Below are positions 62,171 through 64,000 of a DNA stretch of 64,000 bases, piece by piece. The position numbers were made by a program, and so were the translations under genes. Under the pieces are notes generated by a model, which did not search any database, was not told the DNA's origin, and was given only the letters and a program-made list of their open reading frames with translations. Source of the stretch: Roseateles hydrophilus (GTDB lineage Bacteria; Pseudomonadota; Gammaproteobacteria; Burkholderiales; Burkholderiaceae_C); assembly GCF_026712245.1 (NCBI RefSeq), contig NZ_JAPPUY010000005.1:1-64000 (forward strand). The letters are read 5' to 3'. Positions within the stretch are counted from its first letter, which is position 1; every line of letters starts with the position of its first letter.

Positions 62171-62225
62171 ATCGCCGAGTTAATGAACTACTTGCGGGGC
62201 GATTCACAAATCCTGCTAAAGCGTT
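62171..62225 (+). ncRNA. SAM-II-like riboswitch core in the metK leader
   Basis: ATCGCC (62171-62176) pairs with GGCGAT (62198-62203). The loop holds GAGTTAA, and just after the stem come CACAAAT and TGCTAAAG. The SAM-II aptamer shows the same order: a stem whose loop has GAUUUAA, then GAUAAAU and GCUAAA. It lies 57 bp before the metK start. SAM sensing is plausible for metK, but the match was made by eye from memory of the consensus and the pseudoknot was not proven. Confidence 0.45.
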
Positions 62226-62281
62226 CGCCGCACCTCCTGAGGTCAGGCAACGCCGACCGACCAACAAACAGGAGTTTAAAA

Positions 62282-63466
62282 GTGGCCACCAACGATTTCC
62301 TCTTCACGTCTGAATCCGTTTCTGAAGGGCACCCCGACAAGGTGGCCGACCAGATCTCGGACGCCATCCTCGACGCCATCTTCGAGCAAGACCCGCTCTC
62401 CCGCGTGGCTGCCGAAACCCTGTGCAACACCGGTCTGGTGGTGCTGGCCGGCGAAATCACGACGCAGGCCAACGTCGACTACATCCAGGTCGCGCGCGAC
62501 ACCATCAAGCGCATCGGCTACGACAACACCGAATACGGCATCGACTACAAGGGCTGCGCGGTGCTGGTGGCCTACGACAAGCAAAGCAACGACATCGCCC
62601 AGGGCGTGGACCGCGCCAGCGACGACTACCTGAACCTCGGCGCCGGTGACCAGGGCCTGATGTTCGGCTACGCCTGCGACGAGACGCCCGAGCTGATGCC
62701 CGCGCCGATCTACTACGCGCACCGCCTCGTGGAGCGCCAGGCCCAGCTGCGCAAGGACGGCCGCCTGCCGTTCCTGCGCCCGGACGCCAAGAGCCAGGTC
62801 ACGATGCGCTACGTGGACGGCAAGCCCCACAGCATCGACACCGTCGTGCTGTCCACCCAGCACGCGCCCGAGTATTCGCTGGGCGACCGCATGACGGACG
62901 AGTTCTACGAGGCCATCCGCGAAGAGCTCATCAAGCCCGTGCTGCCCAAGGACTGGCTGACGGCCGACACCAAGTACCTGATCAACCCGACCGGCCGCTT
63001 CGTCATCGGCGGCCCGCAGGGCGACTGCGGCCTGACCGGCCGCAAGATCATCGTCGACACCTACGGCGGCGCCTGCCCGCACGGCGGCGGCGCGTTCTCG
63101 GGCAAGGACCCGTCCAAGGTCGACCGCTCCGCCGCCTACGCGGCGCGTTATGTCGCCAAGAACGTTGTGGCTGCCGGCCTAGCGCGCCAGTGCCAGGTTC
63201 AGGTGGCCTACGCCATCGGCGTGGCCCGCCCGATGAACGTGACGATCTACACCGAAGGCACGGGCGTCATCCCCGACGACCAGATCGCCAAGCTGGTGAA
63301 CGAGCACTTCGATCTGCGCCCCAAGGGCATCATCCAGATGCTGGACCTGCTGCGCCCGATCTACTCCAAGACGGCGGCCTACGGCCACTTCGGCCGCGAG
63401 GAGCCCGAGTTCACGTGGGAACGCACCGATAAAGCTGCAGCCCTCAAGGCTGCTGCCGGCCTGTAA
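62282..63466 (+). CDS. metK: S-adenosylmethionine synthetase
   Basis: A 394-residue enzyme that makes SAM from methionine and ATP. It starts with GTG 62282 after AGGAG. The N-terminus [20 protein letters not shown], the hexapeptide GAGDQG and the P-loop-like [20 protein letters not shown] are all present. The C-terminus ends [13 protein letters not shown]. It is divergent from the acyltransferase gene. Degenerate copies of its last codons follow downstream. Confidence 0.97.
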   Translation: MATNDFLFTSESVSEGHPDKVADQISDAILDAIFEQDPLSRVAAETLCNTGLVVLAGEITTQANVDYIQVARDTIKRIGYDNTEYGIDYKGCAVLVAYDKQSNDIAQGVDRASDDYLNLGAGDQGLMFGYACDETPELMPAPIYYAHRLVERQAQLRKDGRLPFLRPDAKSQVTMRYVDGKPHSIDTVVLSTQHAPEYSLGDRMTDEFYEAIREELIKPVLPKDWLTADTKYLINPTGRFVIGGPQGDCGLTGRKIIVDTYGGACPHGGGAFSGKDPSKVDRSAAYAARYVAKNVVAAGLARQCQVQVAYAIGVARPMNVTIYTEGTGVIPDDQIAKLVNEHFDLRPKGIIQMLDLLRPIYSKTAAYGHFGREEPEFTWERTDKAAALKAAAGL

Positions 63467-63540
63467 GGCCGCCGCGCGAAGCGCGCTTCGGTGCGTGGGC
63501 GAAGTTCTTATCGCGCAGCGATGTGAACGGAGACCAAAGG

Positions 63541-63582
63541 ACGGACAAGGCGGCGGCGCTGCGCGCTGCCGCGGGCCTGTAA
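63541..63582 (+). repeat. Ghost copy 1 of the metK 3' end
   Basis: Translates as [13 protein letters not shown] then TAA, against [16 protein letters not shown] in metK (63425-63466). Confidence 0.7.
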
Positions 63583-63661
63583 GGCCCCGAGCGAAGCGAG
63601 CGGGGCCGGTTTTCGGCGCAGGCTCGCTTCGCGCAGCGAAGTGAAGGGCCGTAGCCATCGC

Positions 63662-63703
63662 ACGGACAACGCTGCCGCGCTGCGTGCGGCAGCCGCCCTG
63701 TAA
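63662..63703 (+). repeat. Ghost copy 2 of the metK 3' end
   Basis: Translates as [13 protein letters not shown] then TAA, 121 bp after ghost copy 1. Confidence 0.65.
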
Positions 63704-63974
63704 GCGCCACCGCGCCAGGCGCGGCTCAACATCCGGGCGACGCTCACCTGGCGCAGCGCCGTGAACGCGGGGCCCGGCCATGCATGCGTGGTAGCTGCGC
63801 GCCATCGTGGTGCAACATGCCTTGCCACGCCCGAAGTCGCGCGATATGTTGAAAACTGCCGCGCCAAGGTCGTGTGGCGCGCCAATCGATTCAATCAAAT
63901 TTGCAGAATTTGCGTACAGTCGTGTCAGTTCGTTAGCACCGTCATTCGCGGCCGCGCCGCAGCAAGGATCCTCC

Positions 63975-64000
63975 ATGAAGCTGGTTTCACTCCGCATCGG
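63975..64000 (+). CDS. Possible start of the next gene (partial)
   Basis: ATG at 63975, with AAGGA upstream, opens MKLVSLRI and runs off the window. Too short to identify. Confidence 0.3.

Larger units (their letters stand above)
63467..63974. other. Repetitive metK downstream region
   Basis: About 500 bp without a supported gene. It contains two degraded copies of the metK 3' end and several GC-rich hairpins, e.g. GGCCCC-N13-GGGGCC followed by GGTTTT at 63583-63611, which could terminate metK. Confidence 0.5.

Overview
The window is high-GC betaproteobacterial DNA, most likely Burkholderiales. The right end carries a typical chromosomal block of that order (glmS, an Lrp-type regulator, an RlmI-like methyltransferase, xerC, DUF484, dapF, an lpxL-type acyltransferase and metK). 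Two proteins end in PEP-CTERM sorting signals, which fits exosortase-bearing Burkholderiales such as the Rubrivivax/Roseateles/Leptothrix group. Everything here is read from sequence; no database search was run.

Layout. 1-13.8 kb is a scrapyard of mobile DNA and toxin-antitoxin genes: a cut MerR gene, an HNH protein, an intact IS30 element, a PEP-CTERM protein, a hipBA pair on the minus strand, a second unrelated xre-hipA pair, nested IS3/IS21 remnants, a TetR/membrane-protein divergent pair, a LysR pseudogene, and an IS3 element that has swallowed an IS1595-type transposase. 13.97-38.4 kb is a large copper (probably Cu/Ag) resistance island: CusABC efflux, CueR, two P1B ATPases, CopZ, two DUF305 proteins, a UPP-synthase-like protein, a cysteine-rich copper storage protein, DUF411, two cupredoxins, CusF-like proteins, CopRS, CopK, a second TolC-like protein and a multicopper oxidase. 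Together they export cytosolic Cu(I) (ATPases), pump periplasmic Cu out (Cus), oxidise it (multicopper oxidase) and buffer it (CusF, CopK, cupredoxins, Csp).

38.4-41.2 kb holds a cut nuclease-like gene, a near-identical second copy of the 1.73-kb xre-hipA block, and IS3 scraps. 41.2-48.5 kb is a three-gene operon headed towards the left: a small ParB-like protein, a 744-residue protein with faint tyrosine-recombinase features, and a 1,516-codon ORF with a complete tyrosine-recombinase active site in its middle. The operon starts about 100 bp from a 3' fragment of an initiator tRNA-Met gene, which looks like an attachment site. To the right lie a terminator, an array of GACCATTGGG repeats, an abortive-infection type gene and the tail of another integrase.

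50.7-64 kb moves from an AT-richer, internally repetitive PEP-CTERM protein into the core chromosome. The metK leader has a SAM-II-like RNA core, and the last codons of metK recur twice, degenerate, downstream of its stop.

The best candidates for an undescribed system are the giant-recombinase trio with its tRNA fragment and repeat array, and the xre-hipA block that appears to move as a unit.
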